Program-made: the position numbers and the translations under genes | NCBI GenBank assembly: GCA_964017145.1 | Contig: OZ024840.1 | Span: 4,830,401 to 4,894,400, forward strand | Length of the DNA: 64,000 nt | Source: Agrocybe praecox | Lineage: Eukaryota > Basidiomycota > Agaricomycetes > Agaricales > Agrocybaceae | Direction of reading: 5' to 3' | The notes under the pieces: model-generated | The model's input: only the letters and a program-made list of their open reading frames with translations | Told to the model about the DNA's origin: nothing | The model's database searches: none | Part shown: positions 23,180 to 36,679 of the stretch, piece by piece | Position numbering within the stretch: position 1 is the first letter of the stretch | Layout of the letters: the number at the start of each line of letters is the position of its first letter

Positions 23180-24010
23180 ATGGAGCAAGGATTCTACCTC
23201 GTCAACGGTTTGGAAGACATGCTCATGAAAGTCGAAGCCGAATCAAGAATCAACATCACGGGAAACGACCCACCGTGCCCCTTCCCCAGCATAGCCGAAT
23301 TCACGAGCACAACGACGTCAACCGGGAAATCAACCTCATACTTTCAGAAGTCCAACCGACGAGTGAAGACGCTTCGCAATCCGTTCAGAAATTTCCAGCA
23401 CTCTCCTTTCAGGTTGACGGAAATTTTGTGACGGATTGCGGAGCCGAATCCTACATCATAACATTTACTGAAGTCGCTAATTTTTCGTTCAACATATTTT
23501 CTACCGTGATTTGGGACGTAACGCGTACCGAATCACAAATAACCTTCTCGAACGGAAGGATTATGTTTCCCAAACTGTCTATGGGAGCATCGTCAAAGAC
23601 CTTCAGTCGCCTTTCCAGCTTCGTGAGGCCTATTGAGGGAGTAGGGGCGATATGGATAATTGGATACCTGTAATGTGAAATTACCCCTTTTGGGGATGCA
23701 AAGCTGACAAACAGTCATCTTATACAGAGCAGAGCTTTCTGATGCCAGGAGCTATCTGCACAGGAAGGTTATAAAGATCACGAAGGCTCCATACATTGTC
23801 GTGGGTGTTCCGTACGTCATTGGAAACATGATACTTATCATTCAAAATAATCGTTTTAGGAAAGTACGAGCAAGAGTACTGTCCGCTACTGTGGCTTTAT
23901 TGAGAAACCCGACTCCTTCACCTATGCTAGGACTGGCTCGCCGTCGGGAAGACTCATTGCTGACCTCTCGCGAAATAGGTCCCAGAAATCTAGGTATAAC
24001 GGGAAGTTGA
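23180..24010 (+). pseudogene. decayed relative of the 21336 gene
   Basis: An ATG at 23180 opens with MEQGFYLVNGLEDMLMKVE, but the readable similarity to the gene at 21336 lies in another frame from about 23275. There FSTVIWDVTRTESQ, FSNGRIMF and RLSSFVRPIEG match SEFATVMWDVEPREW, FLNGRIRL and PLSEFLKP. The switch of frame without an obvious intron points to a small insertion or deletion. A further open part (about 23728-24009, starting AELSDARSYLHRK) may be the 3' exon. The whole is best read as a pseudogene, though an undetected intron could rescue it. Confidence 0.5.
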
Positions 24011-24344
24011 AACATATTTTGGTTTTGCTGGTACTTTCATCGATGAATTTCTTCCAAGAAAGCTTTCAACGTAGGGAATAATCATCAACGCGGAAGGATA
24101 CGGGGTTCCATGAAAAGAACCATTAACTTGATAATATTTACGGTTTCGACTGTCCTTGCATTGATTGCAATATAACGACCAAATATTTGTGGGATAGTAA
24201 AAGTACATCGTATGGTATAAAAGAGAATTATGTACATCACGTTACGAATTAGTTCGTTAAGGTGTAATAATTAGTTCGACAGATATAGGGACATTATGAC
24301 GATGCGACCCGAGTCCGCGCCGCCGAAAAACATTGTCATAAGTG

Positions 24345-25904
24345 GATTCACGAGCAGGAGCACCGCACCGCACCGTCCCATCCAGTCATATCGAGTGCAG
24401 CCTTGTCGCTTAGTAAATGTTCGAGAGATTCATTCGTACACGCCTTGAAAGGTCCCTGTGTCCAATACTCCCGCCCGATGCCAGGCCCACCAAGGGCCTG
24501 AATCCAATATTCGGATTGGGCGACGTTGGCGCTCTGGACAGGGAAAGAGGTCAGTTCAGCGATCAAGTTCAACAGACAACGTATGAAAACTCACGATACA
24601 TCGTCCGGGTAGCCATATTTTCTTGCCTGAGGCATTGGAGCGAGTGAAAGTTTGAAAGAAAACGTAAGTCTGGGAGGTGCACGCAATGAGATCGACGCAG
24701 TTGAGATTCAAAGCCGAAATTATCACATACTCCACGTTGGACATCCAGCCGCTTTCCTTCAAGCTCTAAGCATTTGGATTTCCACGAGTGGCAACAACGG
24801 CGCGACGAACAAGGAACAACCTTGATTCTTGGTTGTCTTCGAGTGATGTTCCTGATATGGGCGCGGATTTGGTCATAGCTGGGGTAGAATAGTGACGTTT
24901 GAAATTTCCGTTGTTTAAAGAGATAGTATTTGACTTGATACGCGTATTCTTCGGCGAGCTGGATGTCATTTATATCGTAATAGACATGAAAAGAGGAATT
25001 TCGAGACGTACGTCAAAATTAGGGTATTCGTCCGCTTCCGTCACAATCCCATTTACCCATTCCTCGTACATCTTTTCCTTCGGATGACTCCCAAACACCA
25101 TATTACGAACTTGGACAACATCGCCAACCTGTAATGAGGTCTCAGCGCTCGGTAGCTATGAGAAGGTTGGACATCCTGACCTCAAATTTTGGAGCATCTC
25201 CCGAGATGTCACCAGCTGGACTGCCGAAGAGGGTAATGGATGAACTTCTGATTGAGTCTTGCGGTGTGGGGTGATCAGAAAATAAACAATGGGTTGATGA
25301 CTCTGGAGAGGGTGTTAGGCGAATGCTTTTTGAACCATGGGCTGAAGCGACAGTGGGTGATCTTAGTGTAGGCTGAGACTGAGGGGTTGTCTTTACAATA
25401 GTAGGATCGACATATCCAGGAAGGATCCAATGGCAGCGTATGGTTCCTTCAAGCCGTATTCGTCGTCGAAGTTGAAGGAGACTTGCCACTCGACGCTCAA
25501 CGTCGGCAGGTCTTTGGAATTCGCTAACTGAGAGCAGTGCCAGTCTGTTTCCTTGGTCCGTACGTCAGGATAGCTTGAATAAGCCCCGATCTTAATTCCT
25601 GTGAAAATAGACATTATAGGGTATATTAGACGCGTTGGTAATGGAATAGCAGGAGACGTGAAGAAGGCAGTCAATGTGAAAGAAAAAGTCGTTAACGTAA
25701 GGATGTGGTAAGGAGGAAGTAATGAAAGGTGATTGTATGTTTGCTATCGGGAACATACGCACCGTTTCCAAGGTCTTGGACCTTTATTGTCCCAAAAACG
25801 CCAGCACAGCATAAGCGAAGCAAAAGGCAGTCTTGTATGGTATGGAATGTTCCTGATATCAAGGAGAAATAAAGAACTCCACTCTCTATGGTAGTCGAGC
25901 ACAA
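24345..25904 (-). CDS. hypothetical protein with a VGDVVQVR block
   Basis: The function is unknown. Minus-strand exons can be chained in frame: about 25770-25904 (ending DLGNG), then from about 25600 IKIGAYSSYPDVRT through VSFNFDDEYGLKEPYAAIG. A Ser/Pro-rich part (SPTVASAHGSKSIRLTPSPE) follows, then VGDVVQVRNMVFGSHPKEK and MYEEWVNGIVTEADEYPNFD. The last clear exon reads LAEEYAYQVKYYLFKQRKF and continues in frame to about 24735. The VGDVVQVR...WVNGIV pattern is one I know from uncharacterised Agaricomycete proteins that look chromatin- or regulator-like, but no named domain can be assigned. The true start codon and the 3' end are uncertain. Confidence 0.45.
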
Positions 25905-27737
25905 TGAGGTTTGAGAGGCAGAGTGGCTATCGATGATGGCGGTAACATGGATCGTTGTAAAGAACAGAAGACAAGAACCCGAACAAGGAACGTACCAACT
26001 GCCATTTAGGGAAGGAGCCCGTAACTCACCGCCTCTAGATGCCGGACGGCCCGTACTTACCCCCGTTATACCATTTACGGCAAGCCTGACAGTTTATTGT
26101 GTCGTTGCCATTTCAACATTGTGTCGAAGAGTCGGAATTTCAGAAAAGGTACCACGACATGCGGTGGCTTCGCATAGGAGTGCTAGAAGGACGTCTGGAA
26201 TATCCTTATCAAAAATTATTTTTTATTCATGCTGATCTTCGGTTTTAAAGTCACCCAATCGGCAGATCTTTAAAATATTCCACGGGTTTACACCAGGCAT
26301 GAAAATCTTGAAAAATCGTGGGTTACTAGTCCCGCAACACGTCAAAATACAGAATACGCTGATTCTCAAATGACATAGGACTTTTTGGCTTCTTTTTTAA
26401 CATCGATGACCGAGATTATGCCTTGAAGCACAGACGGAGCACGGTGGTGTTAGCAATAATATCCTGTGAGCTAAATACTAACTTGAGAGGCATCGAAAAC
26501 ACGCTGATATGTTTAATAGAACTAAGATAGGAACCACACCTGGTTGCAATTTTCTGACAAAATCGAAGACTTGTATATTGCTCCTTCGTTGTGAATGGTC
26601 GCTTGAATGTTTAAATGTGGCCTGCGTACTGAGCGACGGCCCTCGACACGGCCCCATTGGAATCAGGAGTCGCAAGTAAAAGCTAGGATAAATTGCATGT
26701 CTAAATAGTTATCAACTGACTGGGTTCCGCACTGATACAACGTTTTTCGAGCGGTGATGGCGAGCGATGGTACAACCCATCTGGGTAGAAGCTAACCCAT
26801 TCATCGATTGAAGGAACGCGGGAGGCCCACGGCTGCACTTCTTCAAAAAAAAAAAAGATCGACGGTTTCCAAACAGGTGCGTAGTCAAAACATTATCTCA
26901 AGGGTAGGGAAAAAAAGAACCAGTCCATCGTCATCGAACAGCTTATATCGCAAGCCTGTAGTTATCTTCCACATAATATCCTCGATGGACGATAGTTCAG
27001 TTTTTCTTAATATCCATAGGCCCATAGGGTCGAGTAGTTTTGGAATGCGATAGGTCCACGGAATGGGCCAGGAGAGGAACCACAACGTGTAATACGGCCG
27101 GGGCAGGGAGATCTTTATGGCAGTATTCAGTACCTCTGGTCCACCATATGTATGGTTGGGACATGCTTTTTCAAGCTTTAGAAGAGACGAATTACTTCAT
27201 TGTCCTCAAACAATCTGTATCGCGTTCGGCGGAGCCACCCGTAGAAAACCGAATCAATTCCTGCGGTTAGTAGCTTGATGTACGTGGTGGTTATGAACAG
27301 AAGAGAGCGTCGAGACCTTTCTCACCACTTAACATCATTCAGCGAACCCCGGGGCCAGCCGTTATAAGCCCCGTAAAACACCGCGTAACGGCAGCTCTCC
27401 GAGTCGGCCGCCACAGTACTAGCGCATCCAGGATCTTGACGCCCTGCGCAACACAACCCAAAATACATGGGTGCCTGTGCGCCAGTGCTCACGTTGGAAC
27501 TACCGGCCTTCGATTTCAAAGCGTTAAATATAGAGAAAATGATACAGTTGAAATGTCATAAAATATTTTAGCGATCAATGAACGACGAAATGTATCTTCT
27601 AAAATGACATGTTTTACATCTCCCTCCTCTCACCCAAAAATAAAATCTCCCGAATCAGAGACTGTTGACTTCTGCACGGTAACCGTAATTCGGGCTTCGG
27701 CATCATTTTTGCACTGAGGGGATGAAGGCTCTATCGG
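25905..27737. other. unresolved region
   Basis: No confident gene is seen. A minus-strand frame at 27322-27519 is Cys-rich (FGLCCAGRQDPGC) and ends near a possible donor. Another at 26885-27085 is aromatic-rich. Together they could be exons of a small secreted or membrane protein, but no family was recognised. A run of 13 A lies at about 26846. Confidence 0.3.
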
Positions 27738-29670
27738 CTACGGGACAGGATTCGTTAGATGCATCATGCGCCTTTTGTAGTGAGTAATATAATCCCAATT
27801 ACTTACAAAGAATTGTACGCCTTGAGGACTACGTGCTACATCAAGCCCCATCAGACTATGGGCATTTGTCCTATTCTTTCCAATTTCCCGACGTGCATTG
27901 AGCCTGAAGACATTGGTCTGTCAGTGCGGATGCATAGAAGCAATAATTAAGCACGAACATTGCGAGTAATGAATTTGCGTAAACTATAGAGATGTCATCG
28001 TTAACACCCTGAGTCCTCCGGTGATATAAGAATTGTGTAGGTACGTACGTTTTCCAATGAGGAAATGGATCCCAAGAAATATGAGATTGTCGTCAAACGT
28101 TAACCACTGAATAATACACCTCAGCACCGGAGCCGTTGCTTAGAACGACTCGCGTCTACTCACACAGATCAATGTGATAACCGCCGTTATGCTGTACACA
28201 AAGGTTGTTAGAGGATGCGATTGTGTATGAAGCGACGTCGTGAAACACCTGGTCAGGGAGCCAGTTTCGAGCGTATACAAGATAAGGACATCCAGGATCT
28301 CCTTCATACTATTTACAGTATATGTAGTGAGAACGCGACCTTTATCGGAAATTATAACGCTCAGACATACCTTGCGGACTTCCGCCGACTTGCCTGAAGC
28401 AAAACAAACAACGAAAATGTCACGATTATATCCACCGCTGCGGAGAGTCCCAGAACCACCGAGAATAACCACTGAAATTGATATATTCGATTAAGGATAG
28501 GATAAATAGGTAAATTATAAGCAGGACATACACGGAACTGGGCACGAAAGAGTGTATAGGTGTTCAGCTTGAACCTGAGTGAGCATTGAGTACTTGAGTC
28601 CTGTGTTTTAAATGGTGGACCAGCCGAAACAAACATACATCTCACTTCCCGAGGCTAAAATTGCGCGCCGCTCTTCAGTAATGTGATTTCAAAAAGAAAC
28701 GGGGTGCTTATACCAAACGAAGCAGCTGTCAGAGGACAGTCAGGGCTACTCTGGTAGCGAATAATGGTGATTTTACGTACCAAGCCTACTAATGGCAAGA
28801 ACCAGCTATAAGTTAATGAAGTGAGATGACCATTTTTTATCAGGAAGATATGGTACTTACGATTGGAGTAGTGAGAAAATAATTCCGCTTGCTAACTACC
28901 AAATTACATTAGTAACCTGATGCAATCCGTCCATCAAGCTAAACTGACTTACGCAGAAAGATTCGATGTGCGAAGAAACTTCAGACAAGCGAAAAAGTCA
29001 TCAAATATCCAAATAATTTTTTTTTCTCAGGTAATTCCCGGGTGTGGATTCTTACCATTGAGCGAGCAAGATGAGGATAGCCTGCAGAGTAACACTTTGT
29101 GATTATGGAAGTCAGATTGACGAACTTAACTAACCGTAAATATTACAGTCAGCTGCAGAGAAATGTCCGTGCCACTCAATCATTGCGAGACATATACTGG
29201 TTCAGTGATAAAACGCACCGATATGCTCCTGTGAGTGGAGTCAGTAATGTAGCAAGCCCCAGGGCAACTTGGATAATAGAATTGCTCACTGGGGAATGAT
29301 GTCGGCCATATCAGGTCTTCCGAAGTCCTTAATGAAGCATTTCCATAGGGCCGCACCAATCAGACTTGTGTGTAAGATGTCGAGAACCCTAGGCGCACAA
29401 GGATAGCGCAAGATATTTGGCGCAGTTTAGACCAGATAAAGATAGCAGGGGCCGTTTACGTACCATACAACACTCACAAGTGTTTTGATCCTGTTGCTTT
29501 CGTCCGGGTATAACTTGAAAAAGATGATGGTCTGGACCGTCACGATACCGGTTAAACTGGGGAACGAAGTTAGTCCACGAGAGAGAATATCGGTGAATCA
29601 TGGAATCGTACACAGAAGCAACGATCCCTCCAACTAAAAGTGCGCCATAGGTCGTTGGAGATACCTCCAT
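27738..29670 (-). CDS. second DUF6534-type multi-pass membrane protein
   Basis: This has the same family signatures as the gene at 857-2793. The minus-strand start at 29670 reads YGALLVGGIVASV. The next segment, in the correct splice frame, reads GIVTVQTIIFFKLYPDESN. Further down are WLFSVVLGLSAAVDIIVTFS, LFVLLQASRRKSAR and VLILYTLETGSLT, then DDNLIFLGIHFLIGK, VYANSLLAM and LNARREIGKNR. The order matches the family's seven-helix layout and its K.Y.NS.LA..N.R C-terminal signature. Several introns are inferred. The last may remove the tail before the stop at 27738. Integrity over the 28650-29450 part is not proven. It is about 25 kb from the other copy, in the same orientation. Confidence 0.6.
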
Positions 29671-31636
29671 AGTTGACGAACTTTCAGGAGCTGAGCGAGC
29701 AGTGGAATGGAAATTTCTCCTACCCATTTCATAAGTGTTTTTATATGGGCACGCTACACCTCCTTCAAGAGTCTTCAAAGAGGAGCATTGGATACTTTAT
29801 ATTTACACCATATCACAGAATACTTTCAAGGCAGTGATTTGACAAGATGATTGGCCTGGATATTGTTAAAAATCCCAGGGGCGTGAGATGTACATATCAA
29901 TGGATTTTGGATCCCGTCCTGCATCTATTTATGGTATATTTGACATCATATATGAGTCTTAGTATCGACTGGTTCGTCGACAATCTGTCCATCGAAGGTC
30001 TATCAGAGCAAATTATGTGATTTGAAGTCCATGTATTGAAGTAGCTGCCCATTGGCCAGGGCCTCCACAGAGTAGAATACGGCGACAACAGTACAAATAT
30101 GATATTCTGATATCGCTCATGTATATTTTTCGTATGTGAGAGAACCCTTGACATGCACCACTTTGGTCCCGGCCCCTTGATGAAACGCATAGCCAATGCA
30201 GACACATATAGAGTGACACGTCTAGATATGTTTAGCCCTGTACCCTCCCAAGCCGACCCAAGACGATGTGCGATCTTCAACGATCTATCCAATCTAGCAG
30301 AGGTATGTGATCACGAAGGGCTCAATATACCTCTATCTCATTGCCGAATGTGCTGTGCCATTAATGAACACCGCCAAAGGCATAAACATGAAAGGTATCT
30401 GGATATGACTCCCAAGTACGAGGAACTTTGGATCAAATTAACGCGCCACAATTAATCAAGTAACTTCTTCGCAATCAACGAGGACTCCACGCATGGCTAA
30501 TTATATATTTCTGGCAGGAGGATTTTCACACCGGAAATCAGCGCCCATGGACAGAATGTGCATCCGACCACGTCAAGTGGCCAATCGACCACTCAAGTAA
30601 ATAAGCTCTATCTCCAGTAAGAGTGTTATGTGCGAAGATGAACCAATCATTTTCAAGTCGACTGTGTATCTGTATATTGAGCATGAGTGCTATGTGCAAC
30701 CATGAAATAAGAATAAGAATTTTGCTCGCGTGTCTATCAGCAATTTACGAGAATATATTATTAGTGAATGCCAAGTTCTGAGAAAAATTATCCACGAATT
30801 ATGATTCGGGGAGGCTTTGAGTTGACTTTGAGGCGTCTGTTGAAATTAATTCTAAAATTAGAACCACACATTGCGAAAGAACAAGAAAATTAGTCCAATG
30901 ATATCCATAAAACGATTCGGGTATCAAGCCTTAAGCTTGAGGACTACATAGTCAGTGTGATTACGTAGCTTCACTTGATTCTCGTAGCCTAACATCATCG
31001 AAGAGTATTGAAAACCTTGGATCATTTCAACTTGACTGCACCTAAGTACGACCACCTTTTTTGAATTCACGTTATTCTTAATTTGGCACACTAACGATAA
31101 CGATAAACAAGCAGACTAGTACTGGATTCTGAAATATGCTACAAGGTATTCAGGCTATCGATGATATGTAATTACAACCAAAACCATAAGGTAAGGTAAG
31201 GGTAAGGCAAGGGGGTAGGGCTTTCTAGACGTAGTGGGGTAGGATAGAATGAGATGAGATGAGATGGGAGTGGGAAAGCGTGCAGTGGAATGCGAGGTAG
31301 AACAAGAATAACTTCAAGACGAAACGAGGACAAAATAAGGCTACAGGGTTTGGAGAGAGGATATACGAGACAAGACAAACTACGAGCAGGAAGGGAGGAA
31401 GACAGAAATAATAAGGCTACAGTTGTATTATGACAGTCAAGAAATAAATCGTGGGTCGTTAAGGAATTAGGGAGGCTCGGCCTGGAGAGAGAAAAAGGAG
31501 AGGAAATGAGCAGGATATGTAAAAGACACAGCGGGGTCATGAAAATTAGTGTTCGATAGAGAGGTAGGTGCGGAAAGAAGCAGAACTGAAGTGAAGAACA
31601 CAGCGAGGAAGGCAGAGGAGAACAATGAAGAAAGGT
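29671..31636. other. intergenic, no gene recognised
   Basis: Overlapping open frames at 29897-30292 (minus) and 30153-30455 (plus) show no family. The stretch 31190-31540 is strongly purine-rich on the plus strand and lies downstream of the minus-strand HMG-box gene. Confidence 0.4.
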
Positions 31637-33567
31637 CTATGCCACCGTACCGTGTTGATGTCCATCAAAAGACACCCGGGAATGTTGCTTTTGGTTCGAC
31701 TCGACCGGGTCCATTCCATCTTCGAACATGTCCATAGGGATTTCCATCCCAGTACCATGCATCCCCAGAACGTACGATAGGCGCATGGTCATTTCCATTC
31801 CTTGTTCTGAATGAGACGTGAACATCGCGTTGGCGGCGTACAGTCCATCGAGGGTCATGCCCATGTACGAGGGGTCGGTCATCCCCATGGCCACAGCCAT
31901 ATCGTTTATCTCGGGAAGGACATCCGACATCGAAGGAGCGGGAGAGCCGGATGTAGAGGACGATGCGGCTGTGGATGCGGCGCTGCTCGATGGGGACGAC
32001 GCCGATAGGGAAGAAGCGAAGCTCGTTTGGATCCTGGAGAGCTCTTCGTACGCTGGGGATAGGTCGAGAAGGGTGGCTGGGTCGACTTCCGTGGACGGGA
32101 CTGACGTGTTGCTCGTCGACGCAGTGGAGTCGAACGAGAAGTTGGAGAAGAGTCCCTCCTCCACTTCAGGAAGAGGGCTCGGGTCTCGCTCCATCATCAT
32201 ACCGCTTCCGCCTTGAATCGCCGCAAAGTCGAACGTCGAGAAATCAGGCAGGGCATGGGCATTAAAGGACCACGACGACGGACGTCTCATCGTCCCCATA
32301 GGCTGAGCTGACGATGCGCGTCTCTGACCAAGTCCCAACGAGGAGCGGAGCGTTGTCTGCGTGTGGGTTTGCAAGGACGAGAACTGGAATTGGGATGCCT
32401 GTGGGGTTGGGGCAAAAAGTGGGAACTCGGCGTTGGTGGGCGTATATTGAGGATAGAATGGGTTCGTTAGGTTATCGAAAGTTTGGTTGGCTTGCGTGTA
32501 TCGTGAAATGGAATGAACAGGGCTTGCAGCACGAGACATGAAGTTAGAGATTGAGGGAAGTGCAATAGCGGTGTTGGAGTTGGGGTATGAAGCGAACCAC
32601 TCGTTGGGCAGAGGTACAGACGATGCGCGACGTTGATAGGCTCCGTAGTACGCATTTGTGTTTTGATTCGTGATGGGGAAGGGAAGCTGGAATTGAGAAG
32701 CTGGGATGGGCATGGGCATGGCAAAGCTCTCGAGACCGAAACTGTCCTCCGGCTGTTCCCTCTCCATGCTCCTAGCGCGGTCAAGAATCCTCACGGCGCG
32801 AGCCAAATCTTCTCCCTTCTTGCCGGTAAGCAATAAGTGCGCGACGTCCTCGCACCTTTGCTCGTCCTCCGGATTAATAAGTGTCTTCCCCTTCTTCTCC
32901 TGGTCTTTGTTCTTGTTCTTATTGTGCACGGGGCGGAAACGATAGTCGGGGTACTTGGCTTTATGGGCGACTTTCTCTTGCTTTGCTTTGATTTCCCATA
33001 CACGCTTCTCCTCAAGAGGTAGCTGTTTCCAGCAAGCACCTAATAGTTGAATAAAACCGTAAATCGATGAGGAATAAAAGAAAAAATTAAATTAAATTCA
33101 CCAATGATCTTTGACAAGCTTCCATGCGTTGTTTCGATACTACCAGGGACATGTTTTTGTCTGACGAAATCAGCACGGAACAACATGAACGCGTTCGGTG
33201 GGCGAGGGATGTATCCTTGGGACAATCGCTTTCCAGGTGGGCATCGTTTCCGCGAAGGAGGATGTATCGGTTCGGTCGAAGGTGGGAATAATCGAGAAGC
33301 TAGAGCTTGAACGTCAGGATTCGAGGATGATGCAAGGATTAATGCATCATCCTCTGAGTCCGAGTCGTTATACGAAATGGGTGTTACGTTGGGAGCAAAG
33401 GTGACCGAGCGAGGAGAGGGTGCAACTCCGTAAGTACCAGCCTTCGCAGGCATAACTAAAGTCAAAGCATATTATGTGTAAGAATCTTGCACGTATTCAC
33501 GAAGCGAGTACATACAAGGACCATAACTCGACTTTCGACGACGGTTAGCTAGGCGTGTTGCGGGCAT
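31637..33567 (-). CDS. HMG-box transcription factor
   Basis: This is a sequence-specific DNA-binding regulator. Three minus-strand exons (33516-33567, 33102-33455 and 31637-33039) join in frame to about 602 residues. The first residues, MPATRLANRRRKSSYG, are basic. The HMG box spans about residues 100-172 and is interrupted by the second intron. It begins IPRPPNAFMLFRADF, then SLSKIIG, and after the intron ACWKQLPLEEKRVWEIKAK, ending AKYPDYRFRP. It is of the MATA/SRY-like type with the RPPNAF motif. The C-terminal two-thirds is low complexity: Ser/Thr/Pro, a long Ser/Ala tract near SSLSASSPSSSAAST, and Met-rich segments that may act in activation. Relatives in basidiomycetes include pheromone-response (Prf1-type) and mating-type HMG proteins. 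No homeodomain or pheromone gene is seen nearby, so a mating-locus role is not supported. Confidence 0.9.
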
Positions 33568-34963
33568 GATTATACTTGTTGGATGATTTCCGTAGAGAGC
33601 CTTGTTCGTCTTTGCCGGCCAGGAGTCGTTGTACTTGAACAAAGGGAAAAAGAAAAGGAAAAAGGGAGGGGAATGAAGAAAAAACACACCGCCCGTTCCA
33701 GTGCGCTGTTTATATTCGTCATTTCTCCGGCACTAGAGCCATCAAAGGACCCCAAGTCTTCCATCAATCTTATCTGATCTTTACTTTTCATATGTTTTTC
33801 TGTTATATGTCGTCCCTTACTGGAATGGTTGTTAGATATAACTTCATGGTATATTGACAACACACATAAACTGTAGAAATTTGTCATATAATACACCGAA
33901 ACGTAGATTTCTGCCTTTACTGATAGACGGACACCCTGGGGTCCTACCATTCTAACCATCAAAACCAAGTGCAACGTGACTCAGAATTACGCTACGCGAC
34001 TCTTCTTTCGCTCCCACACTGCCATCTGGCCATCCCAAATCAAGCTGCCCCCTTGTCCTGTCCCGCCTACTCGATTTGGACGTTTCTTTATCCCTTTATT
34101 CTACTGACGCGTTCCCGAAATCGCGGTTATAGGTTGACTTGTTCTCTTTTTGGACCCATTACGAGGTGTGGTGGGAGTGGAATTTCTTACCTAGCTCATG
34201 GACCAGACCACGATGAAGAACCGCGAGTGAAATGAGGGCGTCGTGATCAGCTGGGGTGTCGGAACGGAAATGGTATGTGTCAATAAAAGAAACATACCAC
34301 TGACTTGTTCTGCCAGACTATTCTGTGCACATCAAAAGCAGCATTTCTAGTCGGTCCGTGCGCAGATGGCTCATCTGACGGTCCTTTTCTCCGTGTTTAT
34401 GATTTGGCCCAAGTACCGCCGGTACTCCTTGTCTATGTACCACAGATACTAAGGCCATCTTTTTTCCCTCGTATCTCCAGCATCTCTAAAGAAAAATAAG
34501 CAAACCCGCTTACACGTCGGTATATACGCGGTTCTTTGTCCGTCGATTCCTATGTTTCACAAATATCTCGTCTTTCAGTTAACGATTATGAAGACTTGGT
34601 GCCGACGAGGCTTGCTGTCCCGAAGCGGTGTGCCTTAAATCAATACCTCAGTAATCGCCTTATGTACTCAATGGGCGAGCGAAAACGGATCGACGAACGT
34701 GCGCCGACTGAGTGCGCCGTATTGAGCGACCGCGCCGATGTGGATTGACCATCTCAATCGTTAGTTAATAATGAAAGACTAGATTTTAACACCCATGATA
34801 TTGTCTTATTTCTCCTTTAAATGTTGACTTGAATGTTCTCGCTAAGGACTCCCGTGGTACGCAGCTTCTCAACTACTGTTCAAAATTAGTAGAACGATGT
34901 ACATGGAGGTATTGTCCTCACTGCCATGATAAGTTTGTTGACTTTATTTGATATACAATGCAG
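33568..34963. other. intergenic, no gene recognised
   Basis: The proximal part should hold the HMG gene promoter. I looked for the N-terminal half of the OPT transporter here and did not find it. Confidence 0.4.
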
Positions 34964-36671
34964 CGGCGATCACGCACTTTTCCCTCTGGCATTACCACAC
35001 TGTTTACAAAATTATCTGGGACTACCGGGTACGTACATACTGCCACATTCAGCTCGCAAAGCAATTTCGGACTCACGATTAAATTCGAAGACAAAAACAT
35101 GCGATGATCCTCATTATCGTCGAATGAAGGTATATATTAACGAAAACTCTTATATGGTATGTTAATACTGACACGTCATGGCAAGATTTATAAGGAAATG
35201 TCCAACTGGTGGTACCTCATCATATTAGCAATTACCACTGCGGTAGCGTTGGGAACAACTTACGCCGCTACGTCAAGACTTCCTTGGTGGGTTTTCTTTG
35301 TAGCATTTCTATTTGCCCGGATGTTCGTCCCTATCATTGGAACAGTGAGCCATCCGTTTTCACGAAGTTCCAGCTTCTAATATAATCTAGCTCAATGCAA
35401 CCGTTGGATATGCGCCTAGTATCGAGAACATGGTCCATGCTCGTACTTTTTTTATCTCAAATTTAATCCTTCGGTTCTTATCCTGATGTATTAGATGCTC
35501 GGAGGTGCACTCGTCCCCGGAAAACCGGTGGCGAATATGTATTTCACAATGTACGGATTCAACCCGGTCACCCAAGCATTGAACCTACTCCGTGACCTTA
35601 AGCTGGTGAGAGGGTTTACACGCTCGGGCACAAAAACTAATTTTGGTTAAAAATCAAGGGCCAGTATACGAAACTTCCTCGCAGGGTAACATTTACAGTT
35701 CAGACTATCGGCACCATAGTGGTATGTTCTATGTGCATTCAATTCCCTCCCTTGTATGCCAACACTTTTCTTCTCTTTCTCCTAAAAAGGACGGATTGTT
35801 GAACTTCGTAATTGCTAAATTCGTTTTCACTTCTCAAAGGGAGGTTCGCATGCAGTGCAAGGAACTAACGTATGGTCTGGCCAGCAGGTGCGCTTGATTA
35901 TACTATATCATATTCAGAACATGATAGAAACGGACTTTCGCCGTCAAAATTTATAGGTGCAATCTTATAATAGTGACGCAATTTCATGGGGCGCGCTCGG
36001 TAAACCACTGTATGCTCCTGGAACACGATATCGTGTACGCTCAAACACAATTCCCTTGATACTAACAACTGACCGACTGAGTCGCTTAGTTCGTCCCATA
36101 TATGCTGCTCGTCGGTCTCGGTTGCCCCATCCCTTTCTGGCTCCTACACCGTAGATTCCCCAAGTTCGGATTCAATTTTGTCTTCACCCCGATCCTCGTT
36201 GGTGAGTTGTCTTACCTTGTTTTGCACTTCTCTCTATATAACACGTCGATACGACTTCACAGCTGAACTTGGATTCCTGAGCGTCGGAATCAATTCTGCC
36301 GTCTTCACTCGATTCTGTCTGACTGTATTCTCTCAATATTATCTCCGAAAGTTAGTACGATTTTATTATGCTACGTTCGATACGTTATAATTTTCATTGA
36401 ATACGTATCGCGCGCCTGGGTTCCGCAAATATAAGTGAGTTTTCTTTAATTTCCTCCCCCTAATCTTACTCTGACTCGCTTATGATGTCTTCTCGCGAAG
36501 TTTCTTGTTAAGTGCAGCACTCGACGGAGGAACTTCTGTAAGCATAATTATCCCGACACCAACCTTTTCTCCTCGTGTACGAGCCACATTTAACAGGTTA
36601 TGATATTTGTCTACACTTTCGCTGTTGGCGGTGGGAGTGGGAGAGTTGTTCCGTTCCCGAATTGGGCACTT
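34964..36671 (+). pseudogene. oligopeptide transporter (OPT family), C-terminal fragment truncated at both ends
   Basis: OPT proteins are proton-coupled importers of small peptides with 12-16 helices. The fragment begins with AITHFSLWHYHTVYK and continues with DDPHYRRMK, IYKEMSNWWYLIILAITTA, LPWWVFFVAFLFA and LNATVGYAPSIENMMLGGA. Then come LVPGKPVANMYFTMYGF, QYTKLPRRVTFTVQTIGT, NVWSGQQVQSYNSDAISWG, ALGKPLYAPGTRYR, CPIPFWLLHRRFPKFGFNF and FLLSAALDGGTSVMIFVYTF. The last readable part is AVGGGSGRVVPFPNWAL. These are successive OPT landmarks across about ten small exons, some needing frame shifts (for example near 35820-35870). The N-terminal half is absent upstream. At the 3' end the reading stops at a GTGAGT donor (36672), and nine bases further the sequence becomes telomere-like, so the final exon is missing. 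Confidence 0.82.
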
Positions 36672-36679
36672 GTGAGTAC

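Noticed and set aside
31637..33567. HMG-box gene as part of a mating-type locus
   Set aside because: No homeodomain, pheromone or pheromone-receptor gene is nearby. HMG-box proteins are a large family in these fungi.
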